From assembly GCA_004293045.1 (NCBI GenBank), contig RDXY01000004.1, positions 18,907 through 82,906 of the forward strand: a stretch of 64,000 nt of DNA, given 5' to 3'. Shown piece by piece: positions 8,438 to 17,373 of this stretch (its first letter is position 1; every line of letters starts with the position of its first letter). This stretch comes from Flavobacteriia bacterium. GTDB lineage: Bacteria > Bacteroidota > Bacteroidia > Flavobacteriales > Flavobacteriaceae. The position numbers and the translations under genes were made by a program. The notes beneath the pieces are model-generated. The model did no database searches and was not told the DNA's origin. It saw nothing but the letters and a program-made list of their open reading frames with translations.

Positions 8438-8884
8438 TTGGGTATAGGGTTAAGGGTTTTTAGTATTCGGTTTATTTCTTAAATAAGATAAAAAAGAGGC
8501 TATTCTTTTTTCAAGTATTTGAATGGATTCAATTTGTTTTGAAACTATATTTTCATCTAAATAATTTATATCTGAACACAACATGAATTGGGTTTCTAAT
8601 TCAAAACAAGAACCTAAGCTAATTTCTAAAAATCTACATAAATCTTTATCTGAACTTTTAGCACATCCTTCAGCTATATTAGATGGAATAGATATTACAG
8701 AACGTTTTATTTGTGAAGTCAATCCAAACTTTTCATCGTCTGGCATTTGCTTCATAATCATATAAGTAGCAACCACAAGCAATCTACTCTCTTTCCAAAT
8801 ATCTAATTCTCTAAAATTTCTCATTCTGAAATAAAAAATTATCTTTTAAATCCTTTTACCAAAAACCCTTAACCTTTTACCCAA
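8438..8884 (-). mobile_element. Four-helix-bundle gene flanked by 26-bp inverted repeats
   Basis: TTGGGTATAGGGTTAAGGGTTTTTAG 8438-8463 vs reverse complement of 8859-8884, 23/26. Confidence 0.7.
8450..8824 (-). CDS. Four-helix bundle protein (23S rRNA intervening-sequence protein family)
   Basis: FRELDIWKESRLLV...LTSQIKRSVISIPSNIAEG...FLEISLGSCFELETQ. Confidence 0.92.
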   Translation of the reverse strand: MRNFRELDIWKESRLLVVATYMIMKQMPDDEKFGLTSQIKRSVISIPSNIAEGCAKSSDKDLCRFLEISLGSCFELETQFMLCSDINYLDENIVSKQIESIQILEKRIASFLSYLRNKPNTKNP

Positions 8885-10201
8885 TTAATGATTAAAAGCC
8901 TCTACGTCTTTTGGATTGTGTTCGTGTTTAAATAAAATTGCAAATGCTACAGTAATTATTAAAGCATATACTGCAAATGTTAGCCAAATGTTGTGCCAGT
9001 CTTTTCCGTTTGCAGTGGTAAAATAGGTATCAATTAAAAATCCACTTCCTAAACTTCCTAAAATGGCACCAAATCCGTTGGTCATCATCATAAATAATCC
9101 TTGTGCAGAAGATCGAATTTTAGAATCGGTTGTGGTTTCCACGAAAAGTGAACCTGAAATATTAAAGAAATCAAACGCCAATCCGTACACGATATTCGAC
9201 ATAATTATCATCCATAAACTTCCAATTGGATCGCCATAAGCGAAAAATCCAAAACGCAATACCCAAGCAATTAAACTAAAAAGCATTACTTTTTTAATTC
9301 CAAATCTTCGTAAGAAAAACGGAATGGCTAAAATAAATATGGTTTCAGAAATTTGAGAAATAGACAATACAATATTTGCCGATTTTACTACAAAAGTTTC
9401 TGCATATTTGGGTACGTTTTCAAAATCTTTAATATAGGTTTCGCCATACATATTGGTCAATTGTAAAGCGGCTCCTAAAAACATACTAAAAATAAAAAAC
9501 ATAGCCATTTTAGATTCTTTAAACAGTTTAAACGCATCTAAACCAAAAATTTGAGAGAATGTTTTGTTTTTACTTTCGTCTTTTATTGGTTCAATTTTTG
9601 GCAAAGTGAAAGAGAAAATCCCTAATACAATTGCGAAAAAAGATGCCATATAAAACTGATTGCATTCCACTGGCATATTGGTTATTGAAGCAATAGCTTT
9701 TCCTACTCCAATACCGAAAGAAAATGGCGGATTTACATTACTAAAAAGATTAGTACACCACATAGCTGCTATAAAACCGATAGTTCCCCAAACTCGAATA
9801 GGCGGATAATCTTTAATGATATTAAAGTTAAATTTTTTAAGAACCGCGTAAGAAAGCGAGTTAGACAACGACAAAGTTGGCATATAAAACAGCATTCCTA
9901 TTAGTAATACCCAAAAGAAAGTAGATGGGCTATCAATGGCTGGTAAAAAAAGTAAAATGATACCATATAAAATATGGTGTATGCCGTATAATTTTTCAAG
10001 ATTCAAATATTTATCTGCAATAATTCCTGAAATAGGTGGCATAATGATGGAACCTAAACCTAAAGTTGAAAACACAATTCCAAACTCGGCACCCGACCAT
10101 TGTTTAAAACCAAATCCATAACTTGCCAAGGTAGTTAACCAGGCACCCCATACAAATAATTGTAAAAAACTTACAATAGTTAATTTTAATTTTATGTTCA
10201 T
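8885..10201 (-). CDS. Nucleoside permease (NupG/XapB family MFS)
   Basis: MNIKLKLTIVSFLQLFVWGAWLTTL, 12-TM MFS-like. Confidence 0.85.
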   Translation of the reverse strand: MNIKLKLTIVSFLQLFVWGAWLTTLASYGFGFKQWSGAEFGIVFSTLGLGSIIMPPISGIIADKYLNLEKLYGIHHILYGIILLFLPAIDSPSTFFWVLLIGMLFYMPTLSLSNSLSYAVLKKFNFNIIKDYPPIRVWGTIGFIAAMWCTNLFSNVNPPFSFGIGVGKAIASITNMPVECNQFYMASFFAIVLGIFSFTLPKIEPIKDESKNKTFSQIFGLDAFKLFKESKMAMFFIFSMFLGAALQLTNMYGETYIKDFENVPKYAETFVVKSANIVLSISQISETIFILAIPFFLRRFGIKKVMLFSLIAWVLRFGFFAYGDPIGSLWMIIMSNIVYGLAFDFFNISGSLFVETTTDSKIRSSAQGLFMMMTNGFGAILGSLGSGFLIDTYFTTANGKDWHNIWLTFAVYALIITVAFAILFKHEHNPKDVEAFNH

Positions 10202-10223
10202 TTTGTAGTATTTTGATTGGTGA

Positions 10224-10838
10224 TTATTTTTTATCAATTTCGGCTTTTATTAGGGCTGCTTTTTCGTAATCTTCATTTTGAATGGCTTCATCTAACATAT
10301 CAAGTAACTCTTGAGTAGAAAAGTTTGAATACATGTTTTGCGATTCTTCTTCACCATATACTTCCGGTTCAGAAAGTATATCATCGTCATCTATTTCTTC
10401 ATCTGAATGGAATTCTTGTTTGTTTTTATTTAAGAAAATTCCAGCTTTATCTAATATATTTTTATAGGTAAATATAGGTGCATTAAATCGTAAAGCTAAG
10501 GCTATTGCATCAGATGTTCTGGCGTCAATAATTTCTTCTTTTGCGTCTTTTTCACAAATAATACTGGAATAAAACACGCCGTCTACCAATTTATGAATAA
10601 TCACTTGGGTAATTACAATTTCATATTTACCTGCTAGGGTTTTAAACAAATCATGTGTTAAAGGACGAGGAGGTGTTATTTCTTTTTCTAAAGCTATAGC
10701 AATAGATTGTGCCTCAAAAGCACCAATAACTATGGGTAATTGTCTGTCGCCATCTTCTTCATTCAAAATTAAAGCATAGGCTCCATTTTGAGTTTGACTA
10801 TACGATATTCCTTTAATGGTTAATTTAACTAAACTCAT
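10224..10838 (-). CDS. Bifunctional nuclease family protein (DUF151) with UvrB/C motif
   Basis: LPIVIGAFEAQSIA, DARTSDAIALALR; C-terminal DEAIQNEDYEKAALIKAEIDK. Confidence 0.9.
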   Translation of the reverse strand: MSLVKLTIKGISYSQTQNGAYALILNEEDGDRQLPIVIGAFEAQSIAIALEKEITPPRPLTHDLFKTLAGKYEIVITQVIIHKLVDGVFYSSIICEKDAKEEIIDARTSDAIALALRFNAPIFTYKNILDKAGIFLNKNKQEFHSDEEIDDDDILSEPEVYGEEESQNMYSNFSTQELLDMLDEAIQNEDYEKAALIKAEIDKK

Positions 10839-10890
10839 TTTGTACTTAAACTTTATTCAAATGTACTATAAAAATATTTTCTACAAAAAA

Positions 10891-10936
10891 AGGCCATCTA
10901 AATTGGATATTTCTATCGTATTTAGATAGCCTTTTT
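10891..10936. terminator. Intrinsic terminator hairpin
   Basis: AGGCCATCTAAAT...ATTTAGATAGCCTTTTT. Confidence 0.7.
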
Positions 10937-10958
10937 AGAAGGCACAATATATAAAAAA

Positions 10959-11927
10959 TTATGCGTTTGCCGCTTTAAAAGCTTTTAATTTTTCAATCAA
11001 TTTTGGTACTACATCAAAAGCATCTCCTACAATACCATAATCGGCTACTTTAAAGAAAGGCGCTTCAGCATCGGTATTAATTACCACTTTTACTTTAGAA
11101 GAGTTGATTCCTGCAATATGCTGAATGGCTCCAGAAATTCCGATAGCAATGTATAAATTAGCCGCTACTGGTTTTCCTGTTTGCCCTACGTGTTCTCCGT
11201 GAGGACGCCATCCAATATCCGAAACAGGTTTAGAACAAGCGGTTGCTGCACCAAGTACAGTGGCCAATTCTTCAATCATACCCCAATTTTCTGGTCCTTT
11301 TAATCCACGACCAGCAGACACCACAATTTCAGCATCAGCAATCGTTACTTTCCCTGTTGTTTTTTCAGAATTGATTACTTTCACACCAAAATCCGCATCC
11401 GATAAAGCTGGTGAAAAATCTTCTTCCGTTACTGAAGTGGCATTTTCAATCAATCCGAATGAATTTTTTGAAATTCCTAAAACTTTTACGTCTGTGGCAA
11501 TCTCTGATATATTGAATGCTTTGTTTGAAAAAGCACTTCTTTTTACTTGAAATGGAGCCACGCTTACAGGTGCCTCAATTACATTTGAAACAAAACCTGC
11601 ATTTAAATTTACAGCTACTAATGGCGCTATATGTAAACTATCTGTAGTTGAAGCTAAGATTACCACTTTAGCTCCTTCTTTTTCAGCAGCTTGCTTTATA
11701 ACATCTGCGTAAGCTTTTGCATTAAATGACGTTAATTTATCATTTGTTACTTTTAATACTTTACTAACTCCGTAAGCTGATAAAGCATTATTTTCTGTAG
11801 CATTAATTGAAACCGCAGTTACAGTTGTTCCAAGCATATCGGCTACTTTTTTTGCATATGAAGCAATTTCAAAAGCTACTTTTTTGAATTTACCTTCGTT
11901 TGATTCTGTATATATTAAAACTGACAT
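10959..11927 (-). CDS. etfA: Electron transfer flavoprotein subunit alpha
   Basis: VSAGRGLKGPENWGMIEELA, DIGWRPHGEHVGQTGKPVAANLYIAIGISGAIQH. Confidence 0.96.
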   Translation of the reverse strand: MSVLIYTESNEGKFKKVAFEIASYAKKVADMLGTTVTAVSINATENNALSAYGVSKVLKVTNDKLTSFNAKAYADVIKQAAEKEGAKVVILASTTDSLHIAPLVAVNLNAGFVSNVIEAPVSVAPFQVKRSAFSNKAFNISEIATDVKVLGISKNSFGLIENATSVTEEDFSPALSDADFGVKVINSEKTTGKVTIADAEIVVSAGRGLKGPENWGMIEELATVLGAATACSKPVSDIGWRPHGEHVGQTGKPVAANLYIAIGISGAIQHIAGINSSKVKVVINTDAEAPFFKVADYGIVGDAFDVVPKLIEKLKAFKAANA

Positions 11928-11957
11928 ATCTTTTTATTTACGATTTACGATTTGCGA

Positions 11958-12704
11958 TTAAATTACTTTGGCTTCGTTATGTAATAAATTAATTAATTCA
12001 TCTAAATTATCTGAGCTAATTAATTTTACTGCTGATTTTGCTGCAGGTTTTTCAAATTTTATTGAAGATGTGGCATTAGCATCTAAAGTTGGTTCAACAA
12101 TATTCAAGGCCTTTGTTCTTGCTGTCATAATGCCTCTCATGTTTGGAATTCTTAAATCTTTTTCTTCCACCAACCCTTTTTTACCCGCAATAATTAAGGG
12201 TAAATTTGATGTAGCTGTTTCTTTACCGCCATCAATTTCTCTAATTGTGGTGGCTTCAGTTCCAGAAATTTCAATTCCAATACAAGCATTTACAAAATTA
12301 TATCCTAATAATCCAGCTAACATTCCAGGTACCATTCCTCCATTATAATCAATAGATTCTGTTCCGGCAATAATTAAATCGAACCCCCCTTGCTTCACCA
12401 CATTTGCCAATTGTTTCGCAACAAATAAACCATCTTTTGGTGGTGTATTTACACGAATGGCTTCATCTGCACCAATAGCAAGCGCTTTTCTTAAGGTAGC
12501 TTCGGCATCTGCTCCGCCTACATTAACTACAGTTACATGAGCGCCATTTTGCTCTTTTAACACAATGGCTTTGGTTAAACCAAATTCGTCATTCGGATTA
12601 ATAACATATTGTACACCATTTGTATCAAATTCGGTATCGTTATTAACAAAATTAATTTTTGAAGTAGTATCAGGGACATGACTGATGCAAACTAATATTT
12701 TCAT
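11958..12704 (-). CDS. etfB: Electron transfer flavoprotein subunit beta
   Basis: MKILVCISHVPDT...NPNDEFGLTKAI; adjacent to etfA. Confidence 0.96.
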   Translation of the reverse strand: MKILVCISHVPDTTSKINFVNNDTEFDTNGVQYVINPNDEFGLTKAIVLKEQNGAHVTVVNVGGADAEATLRKALAIGADEAIRVNTPPKDGLFVAKQLANVVKQGGFDLIIAGTESIDYNGGMVPGMLAGLLGYNFVNACIGIEISGTEATTIREIDGGKETATSNLPLIIAGKKGLVEEKDLRIPNMRGIMTARTKALNIVEPTLDANATSSIKFEKPAAKSAVKLISSDNLDELINLLHNEAKVI

Positions 12705-12956
12705 TTTTATACTTATTTATAATGATGGTACGAAATTACAAAAAATGTTTTAAAAAAATATTATGCACGCATATAAAATGTTGTTTTTTCGCAAAAATTA
12801 AATATATTTTATGAATTGTTGAATTTAAGTAGCTAAAAATAAGAATTTGATAAGATATTATTAAAGAAATCGATTGAGTAAAAATATTAAATAATAATGA
12901 GTGTACTCGTTAAAATTTATTATTTTTGCACTTCACTAAGTTTTAGAATTAATTTT

Positions 12957-13934
12957 ATGAGAACAATACAGTTTAGAGAAGCTATTTGTGAAGCAATGAG
13001 CGAAGAAATGCGTCGTGATGAAACGGTGTACTTAATGGGAGAAGAAGTTGCAGAATATAATGGAGCCTATAAAGCTTCTAAAGGTATGCTTGATGAATTT
13101 GGACCAAAAAGAGTAATTGACACTCCAATTGCAGAATTAGGTTTTGCAGGGATTGCAGTAGGTTCAGCCATGAATGGATGCCGCCCAATTGTAGAATACA
13201 TGACTTTCAATTTTTCATTAGTAGGAATTGATCAAATAATAAATAATGCAGCAAAAATGCGTCAAATGTCAGCTGGACAATTTCCTATGCCGATGGTTTT
13301 TCGAGGACCAACAGCATCTGCAGGGCAATTAGGCGCCACACACTCACAAGCTTTTGAAAACTGGTTTGCCAACACACCAGGTCTAAAAGTTGTAGTACCC
13401 AGTACCGTTTATGACGCAAAAGGATTGTTAAAAGCTGCCATTCGTGATAACGACCCTGTTATTTTCATGGAGTCAGAACAAATGTACGGTGATAAAGGAG
13501 AAGTTCCTGAAGGGGACTATATCATTCCACTTGGCGTAGCAGATATTAAACGTGAAGGTACTGATGTAACTATCGTTTCATTTGGTAAAATTATCAAAGA
13601 GGCATTTATTGCAGCTGAAGAATTAGCCGAAGCAGGTATTTCTTGTGAAATTATAGATTTAAGAACCGTTCGTCCAATGGATTACGACTGTATTATTAAT
13701 TCGGTTAAAAAAACAAATAGATTAGTCGTTTTAGAAGAAGCCTGGCCATTTGCCTCTGTAGCTTCAGAAATTACTTATATGGTTCAAGAACGTGCTTTTG
13801 ATTATTTAGACGCACCAATTCAACGTATTACTACTGCTGACACACCTGCACCTTACTCACCTACGCTATTAAAAGAGTGGTTACCAAATAGTAATGATGT
13901 AGTAAAAGCAGTTAAAAAAGTAATGTATAAATAA
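12957..13934 (+). CDS. pdhB: Pyruvate dehydrogenase E1 component subunit beta
   Basis: MRTIQFREAICEAMSEEMRRDETVYLMGEEVAEYNGAYKASKGM; start after TATTTTTG promoter box. Confidence 0.95.
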   Translation: MRTIQFREAICEAMSEEMRRDETVYLMGEEVAEYNGAYKASKGMLDEFGPKRVIDTPIAELGFAGIAVGSAMNGCRPIVEYMTFNFSLVGIDQIINNAAKMRQMSAGQFPMPMVFRGPTASAGQLGATHSQAFENWFANTPGLKVVVPSTVYDAKGLLKAAIRDNDPVIFMESEQMYGDKGEVPEGDYIIPLGVADIKREGTDVTIVSFGKIIKEAFIAAEELAEAGISCEIIDLRTVRPMDYDCIINSVKKTNRLVVLEEAWPFASVASEITYMVQERAFDYLDAPIQRITTADTPAPYSPTLLKEWLPNSNDVVKAVKKVMYK

Positions 13935-14034
13935 AAAATAATTTAGGTACAAATTGTAATTTGTGAAGCAATTAAAATACTATTGTTTTTTTTTAATCAT
14001 TAGTATTCCATTTGCCTACTACTTTAAAATAAAG

Positions 14035-14042
14035 TATATTTG
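14035..14042 (+). promoter_or_regulatory. Bacteroidota-type -7 element TATATTTG with TTG -33 at 14012-14014 (20-nt spacer)
   Basis: Direct match to TTG-N19-21-TAnnTTTG. Confidence 0.6.
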
Positions 14043-14070
14043 AATCCCGATTTTATCGGGATTTTTTTTA
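14043..14070 (+). terminator. Intrinsic terminator (AATCCCGA TTTTA TCGGGATTTTTTTT)
   Basis: Perfect stem plus T-run after pdhB. Confidence 0.85.
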
Positions 14071-14082
14071 CGAAAGAACCAA

Positions 14083-16563
14083 ATGAAAAACCTACTAACA
14101 CTCGTTATACTAATTTCATCGCTTGCTTTTTCCCAAACAAAAGTTAGCGGTATTGTTTTAGACGATGCCAAACAACCCGTTTCTTACGCAACGGTTGCGT
14201 TTAAAAATTCTGCTGAAGGCGTAATTGCAGATGAAAATGGTAAATTTTATCTGGAATCAAAAAAAACATATCCTACGTTAATAGTTTCGTTTGTAGGGTA
14301 TAAAGACAAAGAAATAGCTCTTTCTGGCACGTTTAATTACGATTTAAAAATTAGTTTAGAAAACGCTAACGAAATTGCCGAAGTGAAAGTGTATGGCGGA
14401 AAAACTTCAAAGAAAAACAATCCCGCTATAGATATTCTTAGAAAAATTTGGGAAAGAAAAAAGAAAAATGGATTGCGTCAATTTTATCAGTATGAGTACG
14501 ATAAGTATGAAAAAATTGAATTTGACATAAATTCTATAGATAGCACCTTTATGAAAAATAAAATCTTCAAAAATGTAGAATTTATTTTTCAACACGTAGA
14601 CACTTCTGCCATTACAGGTAAAAATTTCTTGCCAATTTTTATTAATGAAACTAAGAGTAAAGTATATGGTGATAATCTAAAAAACAAAACAAAAGACGTT
14701 TTAGAAGCCAATAAATACTCAGGATTTGGTAACGCAAATAATGATGGGGTTAATGCCTTTTTAAAAGATTTATATGCCGATTATGATATTTATAATAATT
14801 ACCTGAAATTTTTCGATAAAGATTTTGTAAGCCCGTTATCCCGAACAGGAATTCAAGTATATAATTATGTTTTAGCAGACAGTACATTTATTGATAAAAA
14901 ATGGTGTTATAATATTGTATACTATCCACGAAGAAAAAACGAGTTGACTTTTAAAGGTGATTTTTGGGTAAACGATTCCACTTTTGCCATAAAAAGCATT
15001 AATATGGAAGCTAGCAAAAGTGCTAACATTAATTGGGTTCGAGACATCTATATTGAGCAAGAATTTGATGTGCTAAACGATTCTGTTTTCTTATTGAAAC
15101 GCGATCACATGATGACGGATTTTGCCTTAACCAAAAAAGAAGGTTCAAATGGCATGTACGGAAAACGAACTACCATGTTTAAAAATCATGAATTCAACCG
15201 AGAAAAAGACGATAAATTTTACCGTGAAGAAGTCAACAACTTCAATAAAGAAGCATTTACTAAAACCGAGGAATATTGGGAAGAAAATCGGTTTGAAAGT
15301 CTAAATTCTAACGAAAAAGGAATTTATGAAATGCTCGATACCCTAAAAACAGTTCCTAAAATTAAACGTATTTATAATTTAGTATCTATTTTAGGAAGTG
15401 GTTATATACAAGTTGGAAAATTTGATATTGGACCTATTTTCTCTACTTTTGGATACAATGATGTAGAAGGGCAACGTATTAGATTAGGGGGTAGAACGTA
15501 TTTCGGACCAAACGACCCATGGCGTATTCAAGGATACACTGCTTATGGTTTTAAAGACCAAAAAATAAAATACGGAATCAATGCCCGCCTAATGCTGGAT
15601 AAGAAAAATAGATTTATTGTAACTTTTGGTAACCGCAGAGATGTAGAACAAATTGGGGTAAGTTTAACCACTTCGAATGATGTTTTAGGTAGAAGTTTTG
15701 CGTCTTCTTCTTTTTTCTCAAGTGGCACAAACAATAAGTTAACGAATGTAAATTTAACTAACTTAGGTTTTGAGATAGAACCAGTTAAAAATTTGGTTTT
15801 TGAAAGTAGTTTTTCATACAGAACTTTATCTTCTGCCTCTCCAGAATTTAAATTGGATTATTTTACTGATGCTACATTTAGTAAAACGGCTAATAAAATT
15901 ACCCAATCTGAAGTCAATTTCTTAATCAACTATACACCAAATAGAAAAATGATAGGCTATGGTGTGGATCGAATGGAAGTAGATTTAAATTATCCAAGAA
16001 TTTTTGTGAGTTATTCTCAAGGATTAAAAGGCGTTTTAAATAGCGATTTCAAGTATTCCAAATTACAACTTTTTTACCGTCAACCTTTATTAATTGGTGG
16101 TTTTGGCCGATTATTTTCGACTTTAGAAGTTGGGAAAACTTTCGGGACAGTTCCACTATCTTTAATGGGAATTATTCCTGGGAATCAATCGTATTTTATT
16201 ATTGATAATACCTATAACTTATTAAATTATTACGATTTTGTAGCCGACCAATACACGTCACTTCATTTGGAACATAATTTCAATGGAAAATTATTTTCCA
16301 GAGTGCCTTTACTTAGAAAATTAAATTGGCGAGAAATAATAGGTGTAAAAGCCGTTTATGGTTCCGTTTCAAATGAAAACAAAGCCTTAAATGCTTCTGG
16401 ACAAGTCTATCTAGCACCTGTAAATGGCTATTACGAATATTCTGCCGGAATAGGTAATATTTTTAAAGTAATGCGAGTAGATGCCTCTTGGCGAGGCCGT
16501 TATTTTGATCTTCCTGAAGCTCGAAAATTTACAATTCGAGTAGGTTTTGGATTTTATTTTTAA
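14083..16563 (+). CDS. DUF5686 outer-membrane protein with N-terminal carboxypeptidase-like regulatory domain
   Basis: Signal peptide, KVSGIVLDDAKQPVSYATVAFK, C-terminal beta barrel ending FGFYF. Confidence 0.85.
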   Translation: MKNLLTLVILISSLAFSQTKVSGIVLDDAKQPVSYATVAFKNSAEGVIADENGKFYLESKKTYPTLIVSFVGYKDKEIALSGTFNYDLKISLENANEIAEVKVYGGKTSKKNNPAIDILRKIWERKKKNGLRQFYQYEYDKYEKIEFDINSIDSTFMKNKIFKNVEFIFQHVDTSAITGKNFLPIFINETKSKVYGDNLKNKTKDVLEANKYSGFGNANNDGVNAFLKDLYADYDIYNNYLKFFDKDFVSPLSRTGIQVYNYVLADSTFIDKKWCYNIVYYPRRKNELTFKGDFWVNDSTFAIKSINMEASKSANINWVRDIYIEQEFDVLNDSVFLLKRDHMMTDFALTKKEGSNGMYGKRTTMFKNHEFNREKDDKFYREEVNNFNKEAFTKTEEYWEENRFESLNSNEKGIYEMLDTLKTVPKIKRIYNLVSILGSGYIQVGKFDIGPIFSTFGYNDVEGQRIRLGGRTYFGPNDPWRIQGYTAYGFKDQKIKYGINARLMLDKKNRFIVTFGNRRDVEQIGVSLTTSNDVLGRSFASSSFFSSGTNNKLTNVNLTNLGFEIEPVKNLVFESSFSYRTLSSASPEFKLDYFTDATFSKTANKITQSEVNFLINYTPNRKMIGYGVDRMEVDLNYPRIFVSYSQGLKGVLNSDFKYSKLQLFYRQPLLIGGFGRLFSTLEVGKTFGTVPLSLMGIIPGNQSYFIIDNTYNLLNYYDFVADQYTSLHLEHNFNGKLFSRVPLLRKLNWREIIGVKAVYGSVSNENKALNASGQVYLAPVNGYYEYSAGIGNIFKVMRVDASWRGRYFDLPEARKFTIRVGFGFYF

Positions 16564-16736
16564 ACGATCAACTTCCTTCTTGTTTAAAAAAAAATTAATT
16601 TTTCATAATTTTTTTGATATATTTTTATGGTTACTGCATTTTTATTATTACAAAATCTATAATATAAAAAATCGAATATACGCGACACCTAACCTTCTAT
16701 CTTTTTTCTAACTTTGTAGTCGAAAAAATACTTAAA

Positions 16737-17267
16737 ATGACAGCAGATAGAGTTACTACATTTGATGTTTTGGTGGAAATCCCAAGAGGAAGTCGAAACA
16801 AATATGAATATGATTTTGATTTAAAAAGAATGCGTTTTGACAGAATGCTATTCTCCTCAATGATGTATCCAGCAGATTACGGATTTATTCCTGAAACATT
16901 AGCATTAGATGGCGATCCTCTAGATGTGTTAGTATTAGTAACCAAGCCAACATTTCCAGGATGTGTTATAGAAGTAAAACCTATAGGAGTATTCCATATG
17001 GCAGATGACAAAGGTCCAGATGAAAAAGTAATTTGCGTGCCGGTTTCAGATCCAATCTGGAATTCATTAAACGACTTAAGTGACGTAAATCCACACTTAG
17101 TAAAAGAAATTGAACACTTTTTTCAAGTATATAAAGATTTAGAAAATAAAAATGTTGATGTAGAAGGTTGGGGAGATGTAAATGAAGCCCGTGCCATCAT
17201 TAAAGAATGCACAGAACGATTTGAAGCAATTGAAAACAAACCAGAAGGTTTATTCAGTATAAAATAA
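16737..17267 (+). CDS. ppa: Inorganic pyrophosphatase
   Basis: VEIPRGSRNKYEYD, YPADYGFIPETLALDGDPLDVLVL. Confidence 0.97.
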   Translation: MTADRVTTFDVLVEIPRGSRNKYEYDFDLKRMRFDRMLFSSMMYPADYGFIPETLALDGDPLDVLVLVTKPTFPGCVIEVKPIGVFHMADDKGPDEKVICVPVSDPIWNSLNDLSDVNPHLVKEIEHFFQVYKDLENKNVDVEGWGDVNEARAIIKECTERFEAIENKPEGLFSIK

Positions 17268-17291
17268 AAAAAAATTAACAATTTTTATTAA

Positions 17292-17327
17292 AAAAGGCAA
17301 TTATGATTGGAATAATTGCCTTTTTTG
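17292..17327 (+). terminator. Intrinsic terminator after ppa
   Basis: GGCAATTAT...ATAATTGCCTTTTTT. Confidence 0.85.
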
Positions 17328-17373
17328 TGTATTTTTGCTCGATTAAATTAAAATTAACTATTTACAAAAAACT

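Noticed and set aside
11260-11550. 96-aa ORF antisense to etfA
   Set aside because: Overlaps conserved etfA; no coding evidence.
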